NCBI GenBank assembly: GCA_018222985.1
Contig: JAAEZG010000005.1
Coordinates: 1 to 64,000, forward strand
Source of the DNA: Gammaproteobacteria bacterium
GTDB taxonomy: Bacteria; Pseudomonadota; Gammaproteobacteria; Enterobacterales; Alteromonadaceae
Reading direction: 5' to 3'
DNA: 64,000 nucleotides
The notes below the pieces were generated by a model. That model did not search any database and had not been told where the DNA came from. It saw nothing but the letters and a program-made list of their open reading frames with translations. Within the stretch, counting starts at the first letter, position 1. Each line of letters opens with the position of its first letter. Positions 43,169-52,744 of this stretch are shown piece after piece. The translations under genes and the position numbers were made by a program.

Positions 43169-45160
43169 ATGAGCAATACACCTTTACTAAGAGAACTGAA
43201 GCCGTCGCTATTCCAATACCGGACGCTTATAGCGGGCTTTTCGCTGGGCTTAATTATACTAAGTATTAGTCGCTTACTATTATTTATATGGCAGTTTGAT
43301 CGCGTAACTGAGGCAGGAAACCTCAGTTACCTGATGTTGATGGGCCTCAGAGCAGACATCGTTCAAATGGGTTATCTAACATTACCTCTATTGCTATTCG
43401 CGCCATTATTTTTAAATCGTTGGGGTGCAAGAGCTTGGCAAAAAGTTCAAAGCATTTGGTTGATTATTGCTATCACCTATATCACGTTTATGGAGATCTC
43501 AACGCCTGCTTTTGTTATGCAATACGATTTACGGCCTAACCGTCTGTTTATTGAGTATTTAGAGTACCCCAAGGAAGTGCTAAGTACCCTTTGGGGAGGA
43601 TTTAAAATCTGGTTACTTTTGACCGTGGGAGTGTTAAGTATTTGCCTGTACGGACTAATTAAGCTTGCTAAGCGACTAAACCAGGCAACTTATGGTCATA
43701 ATCAATACACTGGCAGGGCGCTTATTGCTTGGCCGCTTTTGATGGTGCTTGTTTTTGCCGGCGTGCGTTCAACCTTAGCACATCGTCCTGCGAACCCCGC
43801 ATTTTTTGCCGTTACATCGGATGCTTTGGTGAATAGTTTAGTTATCAGTTCGGCCTATTCGCTAGAGTACGCAATTTACAGTATGCGGCACGAGGAAAAT
43901 GCCTCACGAATCTATGGAGATGCCAGCTTAGAGGAAATTCTTAACACAGTTCGAGCCCAGCCACACCTGGCAGACAAGGCATTTCCATCTGAGGAGTACC
44001 CCACAGTGCACTTTAATAAAGCCTCCCGGAGCTTCGACAAACCCAAAAATATCGTCGTTATTTTGGAGGAAAGCTTAGGCGCGACTTTTGTTGAAGATCT
44101 CGGTGGTATCAATGTCACGCCAAACCTACAGCAACTTAAGAAGGAAGGGTGGTGGTTTCAGCAGCTTTACGCAACAGGCACTCGGTCAGTTCGTGGTATT
44201 GAGGCGGTTATTTCCAGCTTCTTACCCACTCCGGGAAGGAGTACAGTGAAACTATCATTGTCTCAGCAAGATTTTTATACCGCTGCTGATCTGTTGTCGC
44301 GTGAGGGATATTTCACTGAATTTCTTTATGGTGGTGAAACCCACTTTGACAACATGGGGAGCTTTTTCGCAAGTAACGGTTTCCAGTCTATTCTTGGACA
44401 GAGTGACATTGATAACCCCAAGTTTGTCGGTAGCTGGGGAGCGAGCGATGAGGACCTGTTTGACACCGCTGATAAAAGGTTTGAGAAACTAGCTAAAAAG
44501 AATACGCCCTTTTTTAGCTTGGTATTTACTTCGTCAAACCACGAACCCTTCGAGTTTCCGGACGATGAAGTCGAGCTCTATTCTACGCCCAAAAACACGG
44601 TAGAAAACGCTGTCAAATACGCTGACTTTGCGCTGGGTAAGTTTATCGACAAAGCAAAGACGAGTAATTACTGGGAAGATACGATTTTTTTGATTGTTGC
44701 TGATCACGATACGCGCGTCTATGGAAACGAATTAGTTCCCATCCAAAAGTTCCGCATCCCAGGACTCATTCTGGGAGGCTCTATTCAACCCAAAGAGATT
44801 AATGAAATTACCAGTCAGATCGACTTAATGCCCACGGTTATATCGCTTGCAGGTATATCTGCCTGGACGCCTGCGATAGGTCAGGATATTTCTAATGACA
44901 CCGTGCCACCAGCTAATCGTGCGATGATGCAATTTGGTAATAACTACGCATGGATGACACCTCAAGGGGTGGCCATTTTAACTCCTGGAGAGGATAGAAC
45001 CGGTCGCTATAACTTTGATGAGCGCAAATTTGTGACTGACCAAAATATCAATCAGAGGTTGCGTACTGAGGCACTAGCGCATGCATTATTGCCTTCTTGG
45101 CTATATCAACACCGAGCATATTTTGTCCCAGAGCGTTTAACTGAGCCTTCAAACGAATAG
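43169..45160 (+). CDS. LTA-synthase-like sulfatase (phosphoglycerol transferase type)
   Basis: A 663-residue protein: five N-terminal membrane helices, then an extracytoplasmic sulfatase domain from about residue 270. Metal and nucleophile positions: VVILEESLGATFVED (first acid), ATGTRSVRGIEAVISS with a Thr in the usual nucleophile place, and FLIVADHDTRVYG (metal-binding DHD). Such enzymes transfer phosphoglycerol or phosphoethanolamine to surface or periplasmic glycans. It diverges from the dgkA operon across the PmrA-type box, so it may be co-regulated. Substrate not determined. Confidence 0.85.
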   Translation: MSNTPLLRELKPSLFQYRTLIAGFSLGLIILSISRLLLFIWQFDRVTEAGNLSYLMLMGLRADIVQMGYLTLPLLLFAPLFLNRWGARAWQKVQSIWLIIAITYITFMEISTPAFVMQYDLRPNRLFIEYLEYPKEVLSTLWGGFKIWLLLTVGVLSICLYGLIKLAKRLNQATYGHNQYTGRALIAWPLLMVLVFAGVRSTLAHRPANPAFFAVTSDALVNSLVISSAYSLEYAIYSMRHEENASRIYGDASLEEILNTVRAQPHLADKAFPSEEYPTVHFNKASRSFDKPKNIVVILEESLGATFVEDLGGINVTPNLQQLKKEGWWFQQLYATGTRSVRGIEAVISSFLPTPGRSTVKLSLSQQDFYTAADLLSREGYFTEFLYGGETHFDNMGSFFASNGFQSILGQSDIDNPKFVGSWGASDEDLFDTADKRFEKLAKKNTPFFSLVFTSSNHEPFEFPDDEVELYSTPKNTVENAVKYADFALGKFIDKAKTSNYWEDTIFLIVADHDTRVYGNELVPIQKFRIPGLILGGSIQPKEINEITSQIDLMPTVISLAGISAWTPAIGQDISNDTVPPANRAMMQFGNNYAWMTPQGVAILTPGEDRTGRYNFDERKFVTDQNINQRLRTEALAHALLPSWLYQHRAYFVPERLTEPSNE

Positions 45161-45307
45161 ACCTTAGTTAGAAGTTAGATTAAAGGCTTTAAATTGAGCA
45201 ATTGTGGGGCTGCTACTTGGGCTTTAGTTGGTCCGCTTATCGCTCGTTGCAGACCTTAGTCTTGCCCTTTGTCGGGGCGAGAACACATGGGCTAAAATTA
45301 GGAACGA

Positions 45308-45371
45308 AGTGACGCTGCCAATGCGCTTGCGTCCCAGCAAGCCTGCGAGCGACTACAGCAGATTGTTAGGC
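45308..45371 (-). other. attC-like recombination half-site at the MBOAT gene end
   Basis: On the minus strand GCCTAAC (45371-45365) matches the integron R'' box RYYYAAC and contains the stop codon of the MBOAT gene. It leads to an imperfect stem: AGT/ACT, a GA bulge, CGCT/AGCG, and inner GCTTGC/GCAAGC (45325-45330 with 45337-45342). The matching GTTRRRY end is not found before the sulfatase gene, so the site is incomplete or degenerate. The plus strand further left has a separate hairpin (45230-45236 with 45249-45255). Confidence 0.5.
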
Positions 45372-45809
45372 ATACATGCTTTCCAAAAAGTACGTTACCC
45401 CTAGCGAAACAAAAATAAATGATGCATTGATTAACGCCCGAAGAGGCCAAGTTACATGCCCGTATGAAGCTCCTGATCTTTTTAAAACGATGACCATTAA
45501 CCCCATTATCCCGAACCACGGTGTAAAAAATACAATGGTTTTCCACTTTATGATTGATACAGCTATATCGTGAAGAGCGCCACTGACTATGAATGTAATG
45601 AAAGTCGCTGCGGAATTAGGTAAAAACTTGCCAAGCGGTCGCATGACATTGCGAGATAAATAATAGCTCCAGATAGGATTCCAGTAGTGCCAAAAAACAG
45701 GGAAAGACTTTGCACCGAAAGAGCGCGAAAGCATATTTCTCATGGAATTACTTGCACCCAGAGGGACACCAGTTCGTTTCTTAACATATTGTGACAATGA
45801 ACTTTGCAT
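45366..45809 (-). CDS. Short MBOAT-like acyltransferase (gene cassette)
   Basis: A 147-residue protein with three or four predicted membrane helices. FPVFWHYWNPIWSYYLSRNVMRPLG and FIVSGALHDIAVSII match the core of MBOAT acyltransferases, including the histidine in the last helix pair, but full MBOAT enzymes are over 400 residues, so this is a core-only form. It may be a small stand-alone acyltransferase or a fragment. Its stop codon lies in an attC-like box, and GTTAAGC, another recombination box, lies 14 bases before the ATG, as in integron gene cassettes. Its ribosome site is weak, also usual for cassettes. Confidence 0.65.
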   Translation of the reverse strand: MQSSLSQYVKKRTGVPLGASNSMRNMLSRSFGAKSFPVFWHYWNPIWSYYLSRNVMRPLGKFLPNSAATFITFIVSGALHDIAVSIIKWKTIVFFTPWFGIMGLMVIVLKRSGASYGHVTWPLRALINASFIFVSLGVTYFLESMYA

Positions 45810-45822
45810 GATAATCCCGTAT

Positions 45823-45905
45823 GCTTAACATTTATGGTCGCTCTCAATTGTGCAATTAAAATATCGAAGCCACAAGATCGAAGACCCGACTGTTCAAAGT
45901 TAAGC
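45823..45905. other. Integron attC site upstream of the MBOAT cassette
   Basis: GCTTAAC (45823-45829) and GTTAAGC (45899-45905) fit the attC ends RYYYAAC and GTTRRRY and are exactly complementary, 83 bases apart end to end. Inside, TTT/AAA extend the stem with a bulge, and TCG/CGA pair further in. This is the length and form of attC sites. No integrase gene is in the window, so it is part of a cassette cluster without integrase or a lone relic. Confidence 0.6.
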
Positions 45906-45962
45906 CGTTCTGCCAACCAAACTTTAATGATTGACTCGCCGTGTTGACTGGCACAAACAAAA

Positions 45963-45986
45963 AAGGCGAGCTAAAAAGCTCGCCTT
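45963..45986 (-). terminator. Terminator of the gcv operon
   Basis: A perfect 10-base stem (45986-45977 with 45972-45963) followed on the minus strand by TTTT, 20 bases after the gcvP stop. Confidence 0.9.
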
Positions 45987-46006
45987 CCTCATCACAGCAC
46001 AACCAA

Positions 46007-48892
46007 TTAACGATAAGTATCCACCGCTGGGCAGCTACACATCAAGTTACGGTCGCCGTACACGTCGTCAATGCGGTTCACGCTTGGCCAGAACTTGTTC
46101 ACCTTCACGGCGGCCACAGGGTATGCGGCAAGTTCGCGGCTGTATGGGCGTTCCCAGTTGGCGTCAACAATGTCGGCCAAGGTATGCGGTGCGTTGTGCA
46201 GTGGGTTGTTGTCCTCTGGCCACTCACCCGCTTCAACGCGTTTGGCTTCTTCGCGAATGCTGATCATGGCTTCAATGAAGCGATCGAGTTCAGCTTTTGA
46301 CTCAGACTCAGTTGGCTCAACCATTAAGGTGCCCGCTACTGGGAAGCTCATGGTTGGGCTGTGGAAGCCGAAGTCTTGTAAGCGCTTAGCTACGTCCATT
46401 TCGGTCACGCCACAGGCGTCCTTTAATGGGCGCAGATCAATAATGCACTCGTGCGCAACGCGGTCGTTACGGCCTTTGTACAAAATTGGGTAATGCTTGC
46501 TTAAGTGCTTGGCAATGTAGTTGGCGTTCATAATCGCCACTTCGGTGGCTTCGCGCAGGCCGCGTGAGCCCATCATGACAATGTACATCCACGAAATTGG
46601 CAGAATGCTCGCGCTACCAAATGGTGCTGCTGATACCGCACCGTTGTCGGCACCTGTGCCTTCAATTTTTATCACGCTGTGATTTGGCAAGAATGGCGCT
46701 AAGTGTTGCTTCACGCCAATTGGGCCCATGCCTGGGCCGCCGCCACCGTGTGGAATACAGAAGGTTTTGTGCAAGTTCAGGTGCGATACGTCGGCGCCAA
46801 TGTAACCTGGCGAGGTGACGCCTACTTGCGCGTTCATGTTGGCACCGTCTAGGTATACTTGGCCACCGTGCGCGTGCACAATGTCACAAATTTCTTTAAT
46901 GCCTTCTTCGTACACACCGTGCGTTGACGGGTAGGTCACCATAATGCACGACAAGTTGTCGCCCGCTTCAGCAGCTTTGGCTTTTAGGTCGTCCAAGTCA
47001 ACGTTACCGTTCTTGTCACAGTCAACCACCACCACCTTCATGCTCATCATTTGTGCAGAAGCTGGGTTAGTGCCGTGCGCAGAGCTTGGAATTAAGCAGA
47101 TGTTGCGGTGCGCATCGCCACGGCTTTGATGGTACTTCTGAATCGCCAACAAGCCGGCGTATTCGCCTTGTGCGCCTGAGTTTGGTTGCATCGACATCAC
47201 GTCGTAACCGGTAATGTCCACTAACCACTCTGACAAGGTGCTGAGTAATTCAGCGTAGCCTTGTGCTTGGTCTACTGGGCAGAACGGGTGCAACTGGCCG
47301 AACTCTGGCCAAGTGACCGGAATCATTTCTGCGGTAGCGTTGAGCTTCATGGTGCACGAACCCAGTGAGATCATGCTGTGGTTCAACGACAAGTCTTTGT
47401 TTTCTAGCTGCTTAATGTAACGCAGCATTTCGGTTTCAGAGTGGTAGCTGTTGAACACTGGGTGCTCTAAAATCGCACTTTCGCGGCGCAGTGCAGCTGG
47501 AATAGATTCCACGTCGCCAGAAGCTGCGCGTGAGTCTAATACGTCAACCTCTAAACCGTGGTCATCGCCAAACAGTACGGCGAACAAGGCGTCAACGTCG
47601 TGGCGAGTTTTGGCTTCGTCTAAGCTCACGCCAAACTGGCCGTTGCCGTCTACGCGCAAGTTAATTTCAGCTTTGTCAGCGCGTGCTAATACGTCAGTCG
47701 TGTCGCCTTCTAAAGTGAAGGTTAAGGTGTCAAACCAGTGGCTGTTAACCAGCTTCACGCCTTTTTCTTTCAAGCCCAACGCCACAATGTCGGTTAAGCG
47801 GTTAATGCGCGAGGCAATAGTTTTTAAGCCTTGTGGGCCGTGGTATACCGCGTAGAACGAGGCCATGTTGGCCAGTAATACCTGCGCAGTACAGATGTTT
47901 GAGTTAGCTTTTTCGCGGCGAATGTGTTGCTCGCGCGTTTGCATGGCCATACGCAATGCTTGGTTGCCACGGGTGTCTTTAGACACACCAATAATACGGC
48001 CTGGTAGCGAGCGCTTGTATTTGTCGCGGGTAGCAAAGAATGCTGCATGTGGGCCGCCGTAGCCCATAGGTACGCCAAAGCGTTGGGCTGAGCCAAATAC
48101 CATGTCGGCGCCCATTTCGCCAGGCGACTTCAACAATACCAAGCTCATAATGTCGGCCGCTACGGCAACAACACCTTTGTTGGCTTGAATGTCGGCAATC
48201 AGCTTTTCAATGTTGTGAATTTCGCCGTTACGGTCTGGGTATTGCAACAACGCACCAAATACGTCGTGGTTGTCTGCTTCGCGTGCTGGCCCAACAATGA
48301 CCTCAAAACCAAACTGCTCGGCGCGGGTTTTCACTACGTCGATAGTTTGTGGATACACGTTGTCAGCCACGTAATAGGTGTTTGACTTGCTTTTGCTGAC
48401 GCGCTTTGACATGGCCATAGCTTCGGCTGCTGCAGTGGCCTCGTCTAACAAAGAAGCGCTCGCAAGCTCTAAACCGGTTAAGTCCATGGTCATTTGCTGG
48501 AAGTTCAAAATGGCTTCCAAACGGCCTTGGGCAATTTCCGGCTGATAAGGCGTGTAAGCGGTGTACCAACCTGGGTTTTCCAACACGTTACGCAAAATAA
48601 CGTTCGGTACTAGGGTGTCGTAATAACCTAACCCGATAAATGACTTATAAACTTTGTTTTTGCTGGCAATGGCTTTTAAACGAGCCAACGCGTCACGCTC
48701 GGTCATTGGCGCGCCAATAGACAAGAACGGTTCGCGGCGAATAGCGCCAGGTACGGTGTCTTGGGTAAGCTCTTCAAGTGAGTTAACACCCAACTCAGCC
48801 AGCATAGCTGCTGTTTCGTCTGCGCTTGGGCCAATGTGGCGCGCAATGAATTCACCGTGATTTTCTAACTGCTTCAGCGTAGTAGTCGTCAT
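46007..48892 (-). CDS. gcvP: Glycine dehydrogenase (decarboxylating), P protein
   Basis: A 961-residue single-chain P protein of the glycine cleavage system, which decarboxylates glycine and passes the aminomethyl group to GcvH. The PLP lysine lies in [17 protein letters not shown] near residue 709. N-terminal [15 protein letters not shown] and the [12 protein letters not shown] motif match the family. It is last in gcvT-gcvH-gcvP and is separated from gcvH by a hairpin that could reduce its expression. Confidence 0.97.
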   Translation of the reverse strand: MTTTTLKQLENHGEFIARHIGPSADETAAMLAELGVNSLEELTQDTVPGAIRREPFLSIGAPMTERDALARLKAIASKNKVYKSFIGLGYYDTLVPNVILRNVLENPGWYTAYTPYQPEIAQGRLEAILNFQQMTMDLTGLELASASLLDEATAAAEAMAMSKRVSKSKSNTYYVADNVYPQTIDVVKTRAEQFGFEVIVGPAREADNHDVFGALLQYPDRNGEIHNIEKLIADIQANKGVVAVAADIMSLVLLKSPGEMGADMVFGSAQRFGVPMGYGGPHAAFFATRDKYKRSLPGRIIGVSKDTRGNQALRMAMQTREQHIRREKANSNICTAQVLLANMASFYAVYHGPQGLKTIASRINRLTDIVALGLKEKGVKLVNSHWFDTLTFTLEGDTTDVLARADKAEINLRVDGNGQFGVSLDEAKTRHDVDALFAVLFGDDHGLEVDVLDSRAASGDVESIPAALRRESAILEHPVFNSYHSETEMLRYIKQLENKDLSLNHSMISLGSCTMKLNATAEMIPVTWPEFGQLHPFCPVDQAQGYAELLSTLSEWLVDITGYDVMSMQPNSGAQGEYAGLLAIQKYHQSRGDAHRNICLIPSSAHGTNPASAQMMSMKVVVVDCDKNGNVDLDDLKAKAAEAGDNLSCIMVTYPSTHGVYEEGIKEICDIVHAHGGQVYLDGANMNAQVGVTSPGYIGADVSHLNLHKTFCIPHGGGGPGMGPIGVKQHLAPFLPNHSVIKIEGTGADNGAVSAAPFGSASILPISWMYIVMMGSRGLREATEVAIMNANYIAKHLSKHYPILYKGRNDRVAHECIIDLRPLKDACGVTEMDVAKRLQDFGFHSPTMSFPVAGTLMVEPTESESKAELDRFIEAMISIREEAKRVEAGEWPEDNNPLHNAPHTLADIVDANWERPYSRELAAYPVAAVKVNKFWPSVNRIDDVYGDRNLMCSCPAVDTYR

Positions 48893-48945
48893 TTACTTCA
48901 AGTCCCCTAGCTTTCGGGTTGATACAAGACAATTGAAACACAAAA

Positions 48946-48966
48946 CCCCGGCAAAATTGGCCGGGG
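48946..48966 (-). terminator. Hairpin between gcvH and gcvP
   Basis: A 7-base G+C-rich stem (48966-48960 with 48952-48946) followed by TTTTG on the minus strand. It may partly end transcription after gcvH. Confidence 0.65.
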
Positions 48967-48986
48967 CTTGTTCACAAAACGAGTGC

Positions 48987-49376
48987 TTAGTCTTCGTCGA
49001 TAACTGCTTGATAACCTTCGGCATCAAGCAAGCCTTCAACTTCACTTGGGTCTTCGGCTTTAATTTTGAATAACCAACCGTCACCAAATGGGTCGTTGTT
49101 TACAGTTTCTGGCGCGTCTTCCAATTCTTCGTTCACTTCAACAATTTCACCAGCAATTGGCGCATAAATGTCAGACGCAGCTTTTACAGATTCACACACG
49201 GCTACGTCGTCACCAGCGGCAACCGTGTCGCCTACTTCTGGTAATTCAACGAACACCATGTCGCCTAACAAGTCTTGCGCGTGTTCAGTAATACCAACCG
49301 TGAAAATGCCGTCGCCTTCATTGCGCACCCACTCGTGCGTTGACGCGTACTTTAGTTCCTTTGGAATATTGCTCAT
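48987..49376 (-). CDS. gcvH: Glycine cleavage system H protein
   Basis: A 129-residue lipoyl carrier. The lipoylated Lys is in [21 protein letters not shown] near residue 65. It shuttles the aminomethyl group from GcvP to GcvT. AAGGAACAGAAC precedes the ATG. Second of three gcv genes. Confidence 0.97.
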   Translation of the reverse strand: MSNIPKELKYASTHEWVRNEGDGIFTVGITEHAQDLLGDMVFVELPEVGDTVAAGDDVAVCESVKAASDIYAPIAGEIVEVNEELEDAPETVNNDPFGDGWLFKIKAEDPSEVEGLLDAEGYQAVIDED

Positions 49377-49443
49377 GTTCTGTTCCTTATTAGTAATTCA
49401 GATACTCAATTCATCAAAAGGTTGAGAGCGCTTAGGCCTGTAC

Positions 49444-50526
49444 TTACACAAGTACCGACTTGCCGTTACGCACGAAGCTAGGTTTAACCACGCTTACTGT
49501 AACTAATTTTTTGCGAATTTCCACCTCGGCGGTATCACCCACTGTTGCAGGCACACGAGCCATAGCAATAGAGAAACCTAAAGTTGGTGAGAAGGTGCCC
49601 GAAGTAATAACGCCTTCGCCGCCTTCTACGATCACTTTTTGACCGTGGCGCAATACGCCTTTGTCTTTCATGACTAAGCCAACTAACTTGGCGTGGCCGG
49701 CTGCTTTTTGCTGTTCTAATGCTTCACGACCGATAAATTGACGATCAGCAGGTTCAAACGCTACGCTCCAGCCCATGTTGGCTTCTAATGGCGTGACGCC
49801 CTCGTCCATATCTTGGCCGTACAAGTTCATGCCAGCCTCTAAACGCAAGGTGTCGCGTGCGCCCAAACCACATGGCTGAACGCCAACGTTCAATAAGGCG
49901 TCCCATAACGGCTCAAGTTTGTCGCCAGGCACGGCAATTTCATAGCCTTTTTCGCCGGTATAACCGGTGGTTGCGATGAAATAATCGCCCACTTGCTGTG
50001 ACATAAATGGCTTCATGCCATCTACTGCAGCAAAGGCTTCGTCGCCCAGTACTAATTTAAGTTTTTCTTCGGCTTTCGGGCCTTGTAACGCCAACATACC
50101 TAAAGTTGGTTGTTCGGTAATAGTGACTTTGAAGCTACCGGCGGCTTTGTTGATCCACGCCATATCTTGTTCACGGGTGGCTGAGTTCACCACCAAACGG
50201 TATGACTCGTCCGAGAAGAAATAGGCAATCAAGTCGTCAATTACGCCGCCTTGCTCGTTCAGCATGCCGCTGTAGAGCGCTTTACCAGGAATGCTTAATT
50301 TGGCCACGTCGTTGGCTAATAAGTGGCGTAAGAAAGGTTTTGCATCAATGCCAGACACATCAACAATCGTCATGTGCGATACATCAAAAACGCCTGAGTC
50401 GTTACGCACCGCGTTATGCTCTTCAATTTGCGAGCCATAATTTAGCGGCATGTCCCAGCCGTGAAAGTCCACCATTTTCGCGCCAGCTTTTACGTGCGCG
50501 TCATATAAAGGAGTACGATTTGCCAT
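49444..50526 (-). CDS. gcvT: Aminomethyltransferase, T protein
   Basis: A 360-residue T protein. It transfers the one-carbon group from GcvH to tetrahydrofolate and releases ammonia. Segments [35 protein letters not shown] and [13 protein letters not shown] match the family. First gene of the operon; no glycine riboswitch is visible in the 208-base upstream gap. Confidence 0.96.
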   Translation of the reverse strand: MANRTPLYDAHVKAGAKMVDFHGWDMPLNYGSQIEEHNAVRNDSGVFDVSHMTIVDVSGIDAKPFLRHLLANDVAKLSIPGKALYSGMLNEQGGVIDDLIAYFFSDESYRLVVNSATREQDMAWINKAAGSFKVTITEQPTLGMLALQGPKAEEKLKLVLGDEAFAAVDGMKPFMSQQVGDYFIATTGYTGEKGYEIAVPGDKLEPLWDALLNVGVQPCGLGARDTLRLEAGMNLYGQDMDEGVTPLEANMGWSVAFEPADRQFIGREALEQQKAAGHAKLVGLVMKDKGVLRHGQKVIVEGGEGVITSGTFSPTLGFSIAMARVPATVGDTAEVEIRKKLVTVSVVKPSFVRNGKSVLV

Positions 50527-50734
50527 GACCTAATTGTCCTTTTTTGTTGTGGATACGCAGCCCGGAAAAAGACCTTGCGCGCATTCAAAAAATTACCGCG
50601 AATTATAGAGGTCGAAAGCCCTCGCAACAAATGAATATTACTTATGCTTTCATAAAAATTTTAAATAAGTTTGGAAATCGTATAAATTACAGTTATCAAA
50701 TTAACGAAAAACGCCTGTTTTATGAGCAAAAATC

Positions 50735-51592
50735 ATGCAACACCTACCGTTAGAAGCTTTACGCGCCTTTATTAGCATTTATGAGCTGCAAAGTTATACC
50801 GCAGCTGCGCAACAGTTAAATCGCTCACAACCTGCCATTAGCCTGCAGTTACAGCGCTTAGAAGAGCTGCTTGGGGTGTCGTTGCTAAGCCGCAGCGGTG
50901 GGCGCATTCATTTAACGCCAGCTGGCAGCGAACTACTTGAACAAGCGCGCCAACTGCTGGGCTTAAATGATCAAATTATTGCGCGCTTTACCGAGCCTTC
51001 TGTATCGGGGCAAGTGCGTTTAGGTATTCCCAGTGAATTTGCCAGCAAAATTCTGCCCCAGGTGCTCGGGCAATTTGCCCAGGCGTACCCCAATGTGTCG
51101 CTTTCCGTTACCTCGGCATTAAGCAAAGAGTTACTGAAAGACGAGCAAGCCCATTTCGATTTGGTGATTGCCTTAAAAGAGCCCGACAAGCGAACCATGC
51201 GCTCTGGTATGGTTATTCTAAAACAAGAGCCGTTGGTTTGGGTGGGCGCGCAACATGAAATACAACATGGCCAAGAGCCATTGCCTTTAGTTGTGGCACC
51301 CGAAGGCTGCATTTATCGGCGTCGTGCTTTAACCGCGCTACGGCAGGCCAATATTGCGGCGCGTATTAGCTTTACCAATGCCGATTTTTCGGGCTTAACT
51401 GCGGCTATTGAAAGCGGCCTTGGTTTAACCGTACTGGCCCAAAGCACCGTACCCGATAATTTAGCGCGACTGCAGCGCAGCGGCACCACGGCGCTGCCCG
51501 AATTAGGAGAAGTGAACGTGGCCATGTGGCAAGCCGACGCCGACAACCAAGCGGCGCGGCAACTGGCACAATTTATTCAAGAACGTATTTAG
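50735..51592 (+). CDS. LysR-family transcriptional regulator
   Basis: A 285-residue LysR regulator with an N-terminal winged helix (YELQSYTAAAQQLNRSQPAISLQLQRLEELLG, about residues 15-45) and an effector domain. The N-terminus resembles LrhA/HexA-type regulators more than GcvA or ArgP. It diverges from gcvT and ends base to base with the convergent ubiI gene. Target unknown. Confidence 0.85.
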   Translation: MQHLPLEALRAFISIYELQSYTAAAQQLNRSQPAISLQLQRLEELLGVSLLSRSGGRIHLTPAGSELLEQARQLLGLNDQIIARFTEPSVSGQVRLGIPSEFASKILPQVLGQFAQAYPNVSLSVTSALSKELLKDEQAHFDLVIALKEPDKRTMRSGMVILKQEPLVWVGAQHEIQHGQEPLPLVVAPEGCIYRRRALTALRQANIAARISFTNADFSGLTAAIESGLGLTVLAQSTVPDNLARLQRSGTTALPELGEVNVAMWQADADNQAARQLAQFIQERI

Positions 51593-52741
51593 CTATTCAC
51601 CAAGCGCTGCTTTGACTAGTATGCGTTTGAGCGGCTTGGTGTTATTAGCCACCTGAAAACCCACACCACGGGCTAGTTTTAGCAACGGATTAGCGCTACC
51701 GAAACCGCGTTTGAAGGCTTCCATGGCTGTGATCATGGTCACTGCAGCAGCTTTTCGCTGGCGCTCCCAAGCCCGCAGCGATTTATGCGATGGCTGGTTT
51801 GCAAACACCTGCAACAAGTCAATCACGTCACCAAAACCGAGGTTTGCTCCCTGCCCTGCAAGTGGGTGAATACTGTGCGCAGCGTCACCAATAACCATAA
51901 GCCGCTGTTGCAACCAGCGCTGAGCATATTGCATACGCAATGGAAACCCGGCACGTTGCGAAGCAAGTTCTAATTGCCCAAGGCAGCTATCGCTCGCAGC
52001 CTGCAGACGCTGCATAAAAGTAATGTCGTCAAGCGCTTGCAGTTGCTCTGCTAGCTCGGTGTCTGCCGACCACACTAACGACACTTGATGCGGATCATTG
52101 AGCGGCAGCCATGCAATGGGTCCGCTTGGTAAAAACACTTGGCGGGCAATGCCTTGGTGCGGTAATTCGGTGTTAATAACAGCGACAATACCGGTTTGCT
52201 GGTAGTCCCAGAAGCTCAGTGGCAAGCGCGCACGTTCACGAATAGTTGAACGATTGCCGTCAGCGGCAATAAGATAGTCGCCATAGAATTTTTGTCCATT
52301 GACCAGGCGAATCGACACCTGTTGTTCGGTAACGTTATGTTCGGCAACGGCTTCACCGGCGTGAATGGTTACCCCCGCCTGTAATGCCGCGTCCCACAAC
52401 ACCTGTTCTAACACGCGGTTCTCAACAATTGCGCCTAAGTCATTGGCGTTCACTTCGTTGGCGGCAAACTCAATACGCCCGAAGCTATCGTGATCCCACA
52501 CGTCCATAGCGGTATAAGGGCCTAAACGTTCACTTGGTAACTGCTGCCACACGCCAAGTTGCTGCAACAAGTCGCGGCTGTGATGTGCTAAGGCACTCAC
52601 GCGTAATTCAGGTTCTTGGCCATACTCAGGGCGTGAACCACGTTCAATCACATCAACTTGATGCCCCTGTTGGCGTAGGCCCAAAGCCATGCTGAGGCCG
52701 ATCATGCCGGCACCGACAATGATGATTTTTTGGTGATTCAT
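51593..52741 (-). CDS. ubiI: FAD-dependent ubiquinone hydroxylase UbiI/VisC-like
   Basis: A 382-residue flavoprotein of the UbiH/COQ6 family. FAD motifs: GAGMIGLSMALGLRQQG near residue 9, and GDAAHSIHPLAGQGANLG near 285 with the second dinucleotide-binding Asp. It hydroxylates the ring during ubiquinone synthesis (C5, if UbiI). It is third in pepP-ubiH-ubiI. UbiI, UbiF and UbiL types are hard to separate by eye; the place next to ubiH supports UbiI. Confidence 0.85.
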   Translation of the reverse strand: MNHQKIIIVGAGMIGLSMALGLRQQGHQVDVIERGSRPEYGQEPELRVSALAHHSRDLLQQLGVWQQLPSERLGPYTAMDVWDHDSFGRIEFAANEVNANDLGAIVENRVLEQVLWDAALQAGVTIHAGEAVAEHNVTEQQVSIRLVNGQKFYGDYLIAADGNRSTIRERARLPLSFWDYQQTGIVAVINTELPHQGIARQVFLPSGPIAWLPLNDPHQVSLVWSADTELAEQLQALDDITFMQRLQAASDSCLGQLELASQRAGFPLRMQYAQRWLQQRLMVIGDAAHSIHPLAGQGANLGFGDVIDLLQVFANQPSHKSLRAWERQRKAAAVTMITAMEAFKRGFGSANPLLKLARGVGFQVANNTKPLKRILVKAALGE

Positions 52742-52744
52742 GTG

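Noticed and set aside
45230-45255. Hairpin GGTCCGC/GCAGACC as terminator of the sulfatase gene
   Set aside because: No T run follows and the loop is 12 bases; kept only as part of the attC-like area.
45298-45546. Second open frame over the MBOAT gene end and attC-like stem
   Set aside because: Overlaps the MBOAT gene in another frame and gives a Cys-rich peptide without similarity.
46071-46493. Plus-strand open frames within gcvP and other large genes
   Set aside because: Shadow frames of strongly conserved genes with no ribosome sites.
50527-50734. Glycine riboswitch before gcvT
   Set aside because: The expected paired helices and glycine-binding core are not seen.
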